DNA of 17,372 nt. Source: Flavobacterium sp. (lineage in GTDB: Bacteria; Bacteroidota; Bacteroidia; Flavobacteriales; Flavobacteriaceae). Under the pieces are notes generated by a model. The model worked only from the letters and a program-made list of their open reading frames with translations. It was not told the DNA's origin and did not search any database. How positions within the stretch are numbered: position 1 is the first letter of the stretch; every line of letters starts with the position of its first letter. Where the stretch lies: the NCBI GenBank assembly GCA_030151565.1, contig JASLDM010000063.1, positions 1 through 17,372 on the forward strand, in the 5' to 3' direction. Below, piece after piece: positions 1 through 8,600 of this stretch. The position numbers were made by a program, and so were the translations under genes.

Positions 1-1526
1 AACCATTTATAATATGCTTGCTCTGAATCTAGTTGGTTGATAAACTCAGCAATTAAATAAAATTCAATCAACGATTTTCGTTTATTTAAATTAAAGGTCA
101 ATCCGCTTTCAGACAAATGATTTCTAAAATCTTCAAAAAGAATTCCATTAGATTTTATAAATGCAACCAATTCTTGCTGACTCATCGACTCGAATTTTTT
201 ACGGTCTTTATCTAGTTGTTCAAATACAAAATAGCTCACTAATCCCGAACGCATCAATAACATAACTGCATCATCTCCGTGCTTAGCCGCAATAGGCACA
301 AATACATCTGGAACAATACCTCCGCCTCCATAAACAATACGCCCTTTAAGAGTTTTATATTGTAAACTATCTGCTATTTTTATACTATCTGCTGCATAAA
401 GTTCGCCACTTTCATAGCGAGAAATAAAGTCATTATTATACTCCTCGAAACCATGATTATAAGGCTTTTGAATAGATCGCCCAGAAGGCGTATAATAGCG
501 AGCTGTAGTTAATCGAATAGCTGAACCATCTCCTAAAAGCAGTTCGCGCTGTACCAATCCTTTACCAAAAGTACGACGTCCAACAATAGTCCCACGATCA
601 TTATCTTGAATAGCTCCTGCAACGATTTCACTAGCAGAAGCGCTATTCTCATCTACCAATACATACAAAGGCCCTGAATGATATATTCCCTTGCTGGTTG
701 CCTTAGTCAATACAACTTTTCCTTTCTTATTGATGGTCTTTACAATGATTAAATCTTTATCCAAAAACTCATCTAATATCTTAATTGCCTGATCCATATA
801 ACCACCTCCATTTTCACGAAGGTCCAGAATTAAGCCCTTGATATTTTGCTTTTTTAATATAGTCAGCGCCTTATAAAATTCAGAATAAGTAGATTCTGAG
901 AAACGATTGATTTTAATATATCCCAAATCGTCTTCAAGTTTCAAAGCAACGTCAGCACTTTTTAATGGGATCATCGTTCGTTTTAAACGTACGGTAAACC
1001 GCTTGTTTTCTTTTTTTCTAAAAACGTCTAAAGCTACTTCAGATCCTTCTTCACCTTTAAGTCTGTTTACAATAGAATCACTTTGCAAACCTTTACCATA
1101 AAGCTGAAAACCATCGGCAGCCAAAATACGATCACCAGGAAGTATTCCTCCTAAATCTGCAGGTCCGTCTGTAACGTCTTTGATTACCGCTAATGAGTCA
1201 TTGAATACATAGAATCGGATTCCAATTCCGACAAACTCCCCTTTCATGGATTCTGACACCGACTGCATATCGGCCTTACCAATGTAGACAGAATGCGGAT
1301 CTAATTGTTCTAGAATTGAAGTCACGGTAAGATCTACGATAGAATCCGTGTTTACCTCATCAACATATTCCTGTTCAATCAAATCGATTAATTTACTTAG
1401 CTTCATCTTATTAGAACTCATCATCAATCCAGAAGATCGAAATGAAGAAGAAACCACAAAACCACCTAACAAAACTCCTAATGCTAATGCAATAGAAACA
1501 ATTAGAGGCCAAAATATTTTTTTCAT
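1..1526 (-). CDS. S41 family C-terminal processing peptidase (CtpA/Prc-like), 3' end outside window
   Basis: Periplasmic serine protease of the tail-specific (Ctp/Prc) family, which cleaves proteins near their C-termini. About 508 codons are visible and the frame stays open to base 1, so the C-terminus is missing. The start ATG at 1524-1526 opens an uncleaved-looking signal anchor (MKKIFWPLIVSIALALG, then a Gly/Val-rich stretch). A PDZ domain follows at about residues 96-180 (GEFVGIGIRF, later GILPGDRI). The S41 catalytic core comes next, with LDLRENGGG, then ENSASASEIVAGAIQD with catalytic Ser299, and GRRTFGKG with the general-base Lys322. Ser/Lys and the Glu after the serine are all present, so it should be active. 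It starts 7 bases after the dCMP deaminase stop and is probably co-transcribed with it. The family assignment is very secure; the substrate is unknown. Confidence 0.95.
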   Translation of the reverse strand, partial: MKKIFWPLIVSIALALGVLLGGFVVSSSFRSSGLMMSSNKMKLSKLIDLIEQEYVDEVNTDSIVDLTVTSILEQLDPHSVYIGKADMQSVSESMKGEFVGIGIRFYVFNDSLAVIKDVTDGPADLGGILPGDRILAADGFQLYGKGLQSDSIVNRLKGEEGSEVALDVFRKKENKRFTVRLKRTMIPLKSADVALKLEDDLGYIKINRFSESTYSEFYKALTILKKQNIKGLILDLRENGGGYMDQAIKILDEFLDKDLIIVKTINKKGKVVLTKATSKGIYHSGPLYVLVDENSASASEIVAGAIQDNDRGTIVGRRTFGKGLVQRELLLGDGSAIRLTTARYYTPSGRSIQKPYNHGFEEYNNDFISRYESGELYAADSIKIADSLQYKTLKGRIVYGGGGIVPDVFVPIAAKHGDDAVMLLMRSGLVSYFVFEQLDKDRKKFESMSQQELVAFIKSNGILFEDFRNHLSESGLTFNLNKRKSLIEFYLIAEFINQLDSEQAYYKW

Positions 1527-1533
1527 AAATGAA

Positions 1534-1965
1534 TTAATTATCCAAATCCGATAGATGCAGCACCTCTACACCTGCTTTAACCAAAAAACTTATTCCCTCG
1601 GCATCTTTATAGTCCTCACTATACACAACTCTTTTGATACCTGCTTGATGGATTAATTTACTACAATCTCTGCAAGGTGACATTGTAATATAAAGCGTAG
1701 CATCTTGACAGCTCTGGGTAGACCTAGCTACTTTCAAAATGGCATTTGCCTCAGCATGCAAAACATACCATTTTGTTGCCCCTACCTCATCCTCACAACA
1801 ATTTTCAAAACCCGAAGGGGTTCCATTATAACCATCAGATATAATCATCCGGTCTTTAACAATAATCGCCCCTACTTGTTTCCGTTTACAATATGACAAT
1901 TGCCCCCATTCTCTTGCAATACGCAAATAAGCCTTGTCATATTTTGATCGTTTAAGCTTTTCCAT
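1534..1965 (-). CDS. dCMP deaminase (ComEB-type zinc-dependent cytidine/deoxycytidylate deaminase)
   Basis: Probably deaminates dCMP to dUMP, feeding dTMP synthesis in the cytosol. At 143 residues it has the usual length for short bacterial dCMP deaminases. The zinc signature is complete: H70-A-E72 (HAEANAI), with E72 as proton shuttle, and P97-C98-R-D-C101 (SPCRDCSK). The upstream GAIIVKDRMIISDGYNGTPSG at residues 32-52 is the substrate-binding stretch typical of dCMP rather than free-base deaminases; the extra cysteines in FENCCEDE are also usual in ComEB relatives. It is first of a two-gene unit with the S41 protease. A -7 promoter-like element lies about 65 bases upstream. Another cytidine-type deaminase specificity is possible but less likely. 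Confidence 0.93.
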   Translation of the reverse strand: MEKLKRSKYDKAYLRIAREWGQLSYCKRKQVGAIIVKDRMIISDGYNGTPSGFENCCEDEVGATKWYVLHAEANAILKVARSTQSCQDATLYITMSPCRDCSKLIHQAGIKRVVYSEDYKDAEGISFLVKAGVEVLHLSDLDN

Positions 1966-2029
1966 TATGTTATTTTAAACACTGATTACCAATCTCCAAC
2001 CCTTAAAAAAAGAGCCCTTTAAACTAGGA

Positions 2030-2037
2030 CAAAAATA
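2030..2037 (-). promoter_or_regulatory. Candidate -7 promoter element for the deaminase/protease pair
   Basis: Read on the minus strand this is TATTTTTG, an exact match to the Bacteroidota -7 consensus TAnnTTTG. It sits about 65 bases upstream of the deaminase start. The nearest upstream TTG (2063-2065) is 25 bases away, a little far for a -33 box, so only the -7 element is firm. Confidence 0.5.
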
Positions 2038-2080
2038 AGCATTAGTTTGACTTATCATATCACAAAGCACGAGTTTCTAC

Positions 2081-2088
2081 TAATTTTG
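2081..2088 (+). promoter_or_regulatory. Candidate -7 element (TAATTTTG), possible promoter with long leader
   Basis: Exact TAnnTTTG match facing the TerB-like gene but 223 bases before its start. No TTG lies at the usual 19-21 base spacing. It could drive the TerB-like gene with a long leader, drive a small RNA, or be chance in AT-rich DNA. Confidence 0.3.
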
Positions 2089-2310
2089 AACAAGGAACTC
2101 TCTAATATTCTTGTTTTGTTTCAAAAAAAAGCAAAACACGCTCATTTTCAGATCACTACTTTTAAATAACCTCTTCAACCTCACACCAGAATACAGCTAA
2201 CGTTTCTAGATTCTAATTCTTTTTTTATTACAAGCTAAGAAAGTCAAGGAATATTTATTAAATTAGAACTTCCTACAAAAGGAAAACTAAACCTAAAAAC
2301 ACTATAAAGT

Positions 2311-2739
2311 ATGTCCTATTCAGATTTATTCGATCCTGGATTTAAAGATCGTAACAGAGGTCACTTTGCCTCCATAGTTCGCGTTGCCTTAGCTGATGGC
2401 GCAATCACCACAGAAGAACAAAAATTCCTAGATCAACTTGCAGAGCGCTTGGAAATATCAGAGGAAGATTATGTAAAAATATTAGAGAGTCCTGAAAAAT
2501 ACCCTGTCAACCCACCATATCTACAAATAAACAGAATCGAACGTTTATATGATTTGGCAAGAATGGTCTATGCAGATCATATATTGGGGCAAAGACAAAA
2601 AGATATTCTTAAGAAATTTGCAGTTGCATTAGGGTTTACAGGCAATATTGCTGACCTAGTAGACAAAGCACTATCCTTGCTTGTACTAAATGTGGATAGT
2701 GAAACATTTATCTATGAAATCCAGAACTTGAGAAGGTAA
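2311..2739 (+). CDS. TerB-like (tellurite-resistance-type) helical protein
   Basis: A 142-residue all-helical cytoplasmic protein resembling the TerB/DjlA-N fold. The diagnostic stretch is FASIVRVALADGAITTEEQKF at about residues 19-39, where the D-G-x-I-T-x-E-E pattern corresponds to the acidic, metal-binding first half of TerB. A second similar helical pair, ARMVYADHILGQRQKDILKK, follows at about residues 83-102, so the protein reads as the usual internal two-fold repeat. There is no signal peptide and no membrane segment. No other ter gene is nearby, so a role in tellurite resistance should not be assumed; stand-alone TerB-like proteins are common in flavobacteria and have no established function. 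Transcription ends at the strong hairpin just downstream. Confidence 0.82.
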   Translation: MSYSDLFDPGFKDRNRGHFASIVRVALADGAITTEEQKFLDQLAERLEISEEDYVKILESPEKYPVNPPYLQINRIERLYDLARMVYADHILGQRQKDILKKFAVALGFTGNIADLVDKALSLLVLNVDSETFIYEIQNLRR

Positions 2740-2761
2740 TACGCTCCCTATAGCGAGCACG

Positions 2762-2804
2762 AAAAAACGCTCCAAAGAACAAGTTTCTTTGGAGCGTTTT
2801 TTTT
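2762..2804. terminator. Bidirectional rho-independent terminator between convergent genes
   Basis: An 18-base arm at 2762-2779 pairs with 2785-2802 around a 5-base loop; the core is CGCTCCAAAGAA. A run of eight T follows on the plus strand and six A precede it, giving a T tract on the minus strand too. It can therefore stop both the TerB-like gene and FBPase. Confidence 0.93.
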
Positions 2805-2821
2805 AATGTATAAACACTGGC

Positions 2822-3832
2822 TTACTTATGTTTAGCCATAAATTCTTCGGCCTTTTCAACCATATTTTTACTTCCACAAAAGAAAGGCACACGTTGATGT
2901 AATTCAGTTGGTTCAATATCCATAATACGCATATATCCATCAGAAGCTTTTCCACCAGCCTGCTCAACAATAAAAGCCATAGGATTACATTCATATAACA
3001 AGCGTAATTTTCCTTTTGGAGCTTTTGTACTTGTTGGATAAATATAAATACCTCCTTTTAAAATATTTCTATGAATATCAGAAACTAAGCTTCCAATATA
3101 TCGAGATGTATATGGACGATTATCCTCTTCTGCTTGACAATATTTTAAATAATCTTTTACCCCTTGTGGAAAGTGAACATAATTTCCTTCATTTATTGAG
3201 TAAATAGCACCATCTTCAGTTACTTTCATATCAGGGTGCGAAAGATAGAATGTTCCAATGGCTGGATTTAATGTAAATCCATTAACTCCATTTCCAGTTG
3301 TGTATACCAACATCGTTGAAGAACCATAAATAACATATCCTGCTGCTACTTGATTTTCTCCTTTTTGTAAAAAATCTTCTAGAGCAACTGGCGTTCCAAC
3401 TGGCGTTACCCGTCTATAAATTGAAAAAATAGTTCCTACAGATACGTTTACATCAATATTAGAAGAACCATCTAATGGATCCATTAAAACAACGTATTTA
3501 TTATCGTTTCCGCCATTTTTCCCTTTAATCTCGATATAATCATCATTCTCCTCTGACCCAATTCCACAAACAATTTCACGATTCATCAAGGTTTGTATAA
3601 ACACCTCATTTGCATACACATCAAGCTTCTGTTGTTGCTCTCCTTGAATGTTTTCAGCACCAAAAGCACCGATAATATCAACCAAGCCAGCTTGGTTTAC
3701 TTTATGACTTACTACTTTAGCAGCCAGTCTAATAGAATTAATCAAACGTGATAATTCACCTGATGAGTATTTAAAATCTTCTTGTTTATCAATGATAAAT
3801 TCCCCTAGGGTTTGTTTTCTTTGTCCAGACAT
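2822..3832 (-). CDS. fbp: Class 1 fructose-1,6-bisphosphatase
   Basis: Hydrolyses fructose 1,6-bisphosphate to fructose 6-phosphate, the committed step of gluconeogenesis, in the cytosol. At 336 residues it is full length for class 1 enzymes. The metal-binding glutamates sit in GIGSEEND (SEEND at residues 93-97). The family signature VLMDPLDGSSNIDVNVSVGT includes DPLDGSSN at 118-125. Substrate-binding stretches are visible in RYIGSLVSDIHRNILKGGIY and in KLRLLYECNPMAFIVEQAGG, followed by the catalytic-site-proximal ASDG. The ATG at 3830-3832 gives a normal N-terminus (MSGQRKQTLGEFI). It is divergent from the acetyltransferase, with 76 bases between starts. No strict promoter was found for it; GATATTTG on the minus strand at 3866-3873 is one mismatch from the -7 consensus. 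Confidence 0.97.
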   Translation of the reverse strand: MSGQRKQTLGEFIIDKQEDFKYSSGELSRLINSIRLAAKVVSHKVNQAGLVDIIGAFGAENIQGEQQQKLDVYANEVFIQTLMNREIVCGIGSEENDDYIEIKGKNGGNDNKYVVLMDPLDGSSNIDVNVSVGTIFSIYRRVTPVGTPVALEDFLQKGENQVAAGYVIYGSSTMLVYTTGNGVNGFTLNPAIGTFYLSHPDMKVTEDGAIYSINEGNYVHFPQGVKDYLKYCQAEEDNRPYTSRYIGSLVSDIHRNILKGGIYIYPTSTKAPKGKLRLLYECNPMAFIVEQAGGKASDGYMRIMDIEPTELHQRVPFFCGSKNMVEKAEEFMAKHK

Positions 3833-3876
3833 TAAAAATGATTCTTTAGTTGTGTATTTTGCTTTGCAAATATCGT

Positions 3877-3884
3877 TAATTTTG
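3877..3884 (+). promoter_or_regulatory. Candidate -7 promoter element (TAATTTTG) for the acetyltransferase/aspartate kinase unit
   Basis: Exact TAnnTTTG match ending 25 bases before the acetyltransferase ATG, in the 76-base divergent gap. The -33 box is unclear: TTG at 3850-3852 has a 24-base spacer and TTG at 3859-3861 a 15-base spacer. Confidence 0.6.
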
Positions 3885-3908
3885 TCAAACTAAATAAATT
3901 TATCCACT

Positions 3909-4385
3909 ATGATCTTCATTCGTAAAGCAACTGAAGCTGATTTGGCTACAGTCTTAGAATTGATTCAAGAATTAGCTCGATTCGAAAAAGAGCCAGACGC
4001 GGTTGAAATCACCATCGATGACTTAAAGGAACAAGCGTTTGGATCAAATCCTCTCATACAAATTCTACTCGCCGAAACAGATGAAAAAATTATTGGAATG
4101 GCTTTATTTTATTATCGTTTCTCTACGTGGAAAGGAAAAACCATTCACTTAGAAGATTTAATTGTACGTCACGAAAATCGAGGATCTGGTGCTGGTAGTA
4201 AACTTTATTCCGAAATTTTAAAAATTGCTCATAAAGAACAAATAAAAAGAGTAGAATGGGTAGTACTAAACTGGAATCACGAAGCGATTGCTTTTTATGA
4301 AAAAACAGGCGCTCAAATACTTCCCGATTGGAATACCGTGCAAATGGACGAGAAAGGAATAAAAAATTATATCAATTCATTATAA
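3909..4385 (+). CDS. GNAT N-acetyltransferase of the spermidine/spermine (SSAT) / thialysine acetyltransferase type
   Basis: Acetyl-CoA-dependent N-acetyltransferase of 158 residues, a single GNAT domain. The N-terminus IRKATEADLATVLELIQELA is the GNAT beta1-alpha1 region. FYYRFSTWKGKTIHLEDLIV at about residues 68-87 is characteristic of the SSAT branch, as is VEWVVLNWNHEAIAFYEKTGA near the C-terminus. The acetyl-CoA pyrophosphate loop reads R-G-S-G-A-G (within HENRGSGAGSKLY). Animal and bacterial members acetylate polyamines, thialysine or related primary amines, so the true substrate cannot be told from sequence alone. Its stop codon (4383-4385) directly abuts the aspartate kinase ATG, implying translational coupling and one mRNA. 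Confidence 0.93.
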   Translation: MIFIRKATEADLATVLELIQELARFEKEPDAVEITIDDLKEQAFGSNPLIQILLAETDEKIIGMALFYYRFSTWKGKTIHLEDLIVRHENRGSGAGSKLYSEILKIAHKEQIKRVEWVVLNWNHEAIAFYEKTGAQILPDWNTVQMDEKGIKNYINSL

Positions 4386-5639
4386 ATGAAAGTTTACAAA
4401 TTTGGAGGCGCTTCGGTAAAAGACGCTAGCAACGTAAAAAATGTTGGTCACGTATTACAAACTATTGGCTATGACGATTGTTTAATCATTGCTTCTGCCA
4501 TGGGCAAAACAACAAACGCTCTAGAGCTCGTAGTGCACAACTATTTTCAAAACCGTTTTGATTTAGCAGAATCTGTTGCCGACGTAAAATCTTTTCACCT
4601 CAGTATTATACAGGATTTATTTACAGACACAAGCCATCCTATCTATCATAGACTGGATGAAATGTTTGATGAGATCACTTATTTCTTACTTAACAATAAA
4701 TCACCTAATTACAATTTTGTATACGATCAAATTGTAAGTTATGGTGAACTTATTTCTACAACAATTCTTCATTACTATCTGGAGGCATCTGGTGTAAAAA
4801 ATGTTTGGGCCGATGCACGTAGCTTAATAAAAACAGACACTACGTACCGTGATGCCAATATAAACTGGGAAACAACACAAGAAGCAATTCAAGAACAAAT
4901 TTGTACCAAACAACTTTACGTTACGCAAGGGTTTATTGGTTCAGATCCAAATGGTTTTGCAACCACATTAGGTCGAGAAGGTTCTGACTATTCAGCAGCT
5001 ATTTTTGCTTATGCCCTACAAGCAGAAAGCGTTACTATTTGGAAAGATGTACCCGGTGTACTCAACGCTGATCCAAGGTATTTTGACGAAACTATTTTAT
5101 TAGAACATATTTCTTATCAAGAGGCGATAGAACTTGCTTTTTATGGTGCCTCTGTTATTCACCCTAAAACACTGCAACCACTGCGCCAAAAAGAAATTCC
5201 ATTGTACGTAAAGTCCTTTATAAACCCTACTCTTTCTGGAACACAGGTTTCTAGAGGAGCCGCTTTACAACCCCAGGTCCCTTGTTTTATCGTTAAGAAA
5301 AATCAGTTGCTAATTTCACTTTCTTCCAAAGATTTTTCTTTTATCTTGGAAGAAAACATCAGTGAAATTTTTAAGCTACTTCATCAATACAACATCAAAG
5401 TTAGCGTAATTCAAAACTCTGCTATTAGTTTTTCTGTTTGTGTAGAAGATAAATTCAATCATTTCGGAGCATTAAAACAAGCATTAGACAATAAATTTAA
5501 AGTAAGCTATAACGAAAATGTTTCCTTGTACACCATTCGTCACTTTGAACCGCATTCAGCTGACCAAGTATTGAAAAACAACACTTTATTGCTAAAACAA
5601 GTCAATCGAGAAACTATGCAAATAGTAACTAAAGAGTAA
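4386..5639 (+). CDS. Aspartate kinase (monofunctional, ACT-domain-bearing)
   Basis: Phosphorylates aspartate to aspartyl-4-phosphate, the first step toward lysine, diaminopimelate, threonine and methionine. At 417 residues it is the normal size for a monofunctional enzyme. Visible motifs are the N-terminal KFGGAS at 5-10, the aspartate/ATP-binding TTLGREGSDYSAA at 193-205, WKDVPGVLNADPR at 219-231 and GASVIHPKT at 254-262. The C-terminal third (about 298-390) is a regulatory ACT-type region with typical beta-strand and helix spacing (KKNQLLISLSSKDF, ISEIFKLLHQYNIKVSVIQ). The glycine-rich loop has Glu where many enzymes have Gly (GREGSD for GRGGSD), which I believe is common in this phylum. 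No homoserine dehydrogenase domain is fused to it. The start is fixed by direct abutment to the acetyltransferase stop. Which amino acid controls it cannot be read from sequence. Confidence 0.95.
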   Translation: MKVYKFGGASVKDASNVKNVGHVLQTIGYDDCLIIASAMGKTTNALELVVHNYFQNRFDLAESVADVKSFHLSIIQDLFTDTSHPIYHRLDEMFDEITYFLLNNKSPNYNFVYDQIVSYGELISTTILHYYLEASGVKNVWADARSLIKTDTTYRDANINWETTQEAIQEQICTKQLYVTQGFIGSDPNGFATTLGREGSDYSAAIFAYALQAESVTIWKDVPGVLNADPRYFDETILLEHISYQEAIELAFYGASVIHPKTLQPLRQKEIPLYVKSFINPTLSGTQVSRGAALQPQVPCFIVKKNQLLISLSSKDFSFILEENISEIFKLLHQYNIKVSVIQNSAISFSVCVEDKFNHFGALKQALDNKFKVSYNENVSLYTIRHFEPHSADQVLKNNTLLLKQVNRETMQIVTKE

Positions 5640-5667
5640 ACTATTCCATTTTCATTGTCCAATACAC

Positions 5668-5675
5668 TACTTTTG
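5668..5675 (+). promoter_or_regulatory. Candidate -7 promoter element (TACTTTTG) for the SprA-like protein gene
   Basis: Exact TAnnTTTG match in the 56-base gap after aspartate kinase, ending 21 bases before the next ATG. No TTG at proper spacing was found, and no terminator separates the genes, so read-through from upstream is also possible. Confidence 0.55.
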
Positions 5676-5695
5676 ACAATTCGGAGTTATAACTT

Positions 5696-8600
5696 ATGAT
5701 GTCTGTAAAACAATGGCTTTTAGTAATGTGTTTTTGGTGCTCTCTTTTTTTTGCACAGGAGCCAGAATCGCTATATCAAAGTGCCAAATGGATTGCTCTC
5801 CAAGACTGCGTTCCTTTTACATCCGAAAAACTCAATCCTACGTATTTTAAGGTTATTGATAAACATGGGCAAGTTCTCGATTCTACGCAATATGTTGTCG
5901 ATTTTGACAAAAACCATTTGAGACTAAAAGACCCAACATTTGCAAAAGACACTTTAAAACTGCACTTTTTAAAACTTCCAGATTTTCTAACTAAATCTTA
6001 TAGTTTTTATGATCCCGAACGCATTGTAGCCAACGATGCAGGATTGGCTGTTTATTCCTTTCAAGAGCGAACGACACCAAGCTTTACTCCTTTCGCAGGC
6101 TTAACAACTTCGGGAAGTTTAACCCGAGGCTTGACAATGGGAAACAATCAAAATGCAGTTACCAACTCTAACTTAGATTTACAGATTACAGGAAAACTAT
6201 CCGATAAAGTAAGTATAAGAGCTTCTTTACAAGACAGCAATGTCCCTTTACAAAATGGCGGTTATTCTCAAAAAATAAACGAGTTTGATCAAATATTTAT
6301 GGAGCTTTTTGCAGATAATTGGTCTATCAAAGCTGGGGATATTTTTTTGGAAAACAGATCATCGAAGTTCTTAAATTTCAACAAGAAGGTACAAGGTTTG
6401 GCTACAAAATTTACATTTGGAGACACCCTTTCCAAAACAACAGTTGAAGCCGCAGCTGCTTTAGCACGAGGACAATATGCTAAAAGCCAATTTCAAGGAC
6501 AAGAAGGTAATCAAGGTCCTTATAAATTAAAAGGTCCCCAAGGCGAGTTGTTTATTTTAATCATTTCGGGATCAGAAACCGTATACGTAAATGGAGTCGC
6601 CTTAAAACGAGGTGAAAACAACGACTATGTAATTGATTATAATTCAGGAGAAATTCGATTTACCACCCTTTATCCAATTACTTCAGATATGAGAATCGCC
6701 ATAGAATATCAATATACCGATCGAAATTACACTCGATTTGTAGGTTATGGAAACATTCAACACGAACGAGAAAATTGGAGCTTTGGCGGTACAGTCTTTA
6801 CAGAAACTGATTTAAAGAATCAACCTTTACAACAAAATCTTTCCAAAGAGCAAGTTACACTTTTAAGTGCAGCTGGAAATGATCCAGACAAGATGGTTTC
6901 ACCATCTGCATACCCAGACGCTTACGCAGAAAACAAAATTCAATATGAAAAACTTTTTTTAGAAAATGACACCTATTATTATGAGTTTTCAACAAATGCC
7001 GACGCAGAACTCTATACAGTTTATTTCTCTTTAGTTGGTCCTAATCAAGGCGATTACATCATTGAGAATAACCAAAGTAATGGTAAAATTTATAAATTCA
7101 CTCCTCCCATTCAGGGAATCCCTCAGGGGAACTATGCTCCAGTGACCAAGTTAATTGCTCCAATACGCAACACTATCACCACATTAAATGCTAGCTATCA
7201 TCCTTCTATCGATACACAAATAAAAACAGAATTTGCTTTAAGTAATAGCGATCAAAATCTCTTTTCCACCATCGATAATGAAACGAATAAAGGCTGGGCT
7301 ACCGAAATTCAAGTAAAACAAAAAATATGGGGAAACAAAAAAATCCGTTTAGATGCCTTTGCAGATTTTCAATTTATATCTGAGAACTTTAAGTCTCTAG
7401 AGAACTTGTATACTATAGAATTTAATCGTGACTGGAATCTAAGTTTCGAACAAGGAAACCAAAGTTTACTTACAGCCGGACTTTCCGGGACTATAGAAAA
7501 CAAAGCAATACTTACTTACCAAATTGAACATCTAAAATATGGTTCCAATTTTACAGGCTATCGTCATCGCTTATTTGGAGAGCTGAACTCCGAAAAATGG
7601 ACTGCTAAAACCGACAATAGTGTTTTACACGCTGAAGCTATTCAAACAAAAACTCAGTTTAGCCGAAGTGATACAGAAGCTAAATACCATTTTTCTAAAA
7701 ACTGGATAGGAAGCCGTATATCATTCGAAAATCAAGAAGAGAAAAATACGATCACAAAAGAGCAAAACCTATTAAACCATCGTTCCACTACTTTTCAGAG
7801 TTTTATTGGACGTGGGGATTCTCTAGGCGTATTTACCGAAATTGGGTGGATTCATCGGATCAACGACAGTATTCAAAAACAAACACTACAGAAGGTGTCT
7901 ACAGGGACGACATTTTATTTAAAATCAAAACTGATTCAAAATGAACGTCGTAATCTTAGTTTTTACATCAATCATAGAACCCTTCGCTTTTCAGAACAAA
8001 CCCAAGCAAAAGAGCAAACCATAAATAGTAGAGCAACTTATAATGACCGTTTTTTTAACGGGTTCATCCAAACGAATACCGTATACGAAATTAGCTCTGG
8101 AACAATTGCTCAACAAGAATTCACATACCTTGAAGTAGAACCTGGACAAGGGGTTTATATGTGGATAGACTACAACAACAATGGCATCCAAGAATTAGAA
8201 GAGTTTGAAATTGCTCCATTTCCAGATCAAGCAATTTATGTGAGACTCTACTTGCCGAATCAAATTTTTGTGCAAACGCATCAGAATAAATTCTCTCAAG
8301 CCATTAGTTTGAATCCAATGCTGTGGCAGCAAGAACGGAGTTTAAAAAAACTTCTATCTCTTTTTTACAACCAAACATCAATCCTCTTAGATCGAAGCGA
8401 TTTACGTCAGGGAAACCCCATAAACTTAAATCCTTTTAGAAAAGAAAATGATCAACTTGTGGGCTTAAATCAAAGTTTACGAAATACTCTATTCTACAAT
8501 CGTGGCAAACAGCAACATTCGCTTAGCTACACCTATATTCAAACTCGAACTAAAAACCTATTGTCTTTTGGAACACAGGAAAACAGATTAAATAGTCATC

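Larger units (their letters stand above)
1966..2310. other. 345-base intergenic region between divergent genes
   Basis: I find no credible coding sequence here. The stretch is AT-rich with poly-A and poly-T runs. It holds a minus-strand TATTTTTG at 2030-2037 and a plus-strand TAATTTTG at 2081-2088. There is also a weak inverted repeat (TGTTTTG at 2112-2118 against CAAAACA at 2132-2138) with no U-tract behind it. If the plus-strand element drives the downstream TerB-like gene, its leader would be over 200 bases, much longer than others in this window. No known riboswitch or tRNA pattern was recognised. Confidence 0.6.

Noticed and set aside
907..1554. Plus-strand open frames at 907-1101 and 1348-1554
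   Set aside because: They are opposite the strongly supported S41 protease reading frame and show no domain or promoter.
2112..2138. Inverted repeat TGTTTTG / CAAAACA as a terminator or regulatory hairpin
   Set aside because: Only seven AT-rich base pairs with a 13-base loop and no T run; expected by chance in such sequence.
2311..2739. Tellurite resistance island based on the TerB-like gene
   Set aside because: No terA, terC, terD or terZ gene is nearby; a lone TerB-like protein does not support it.
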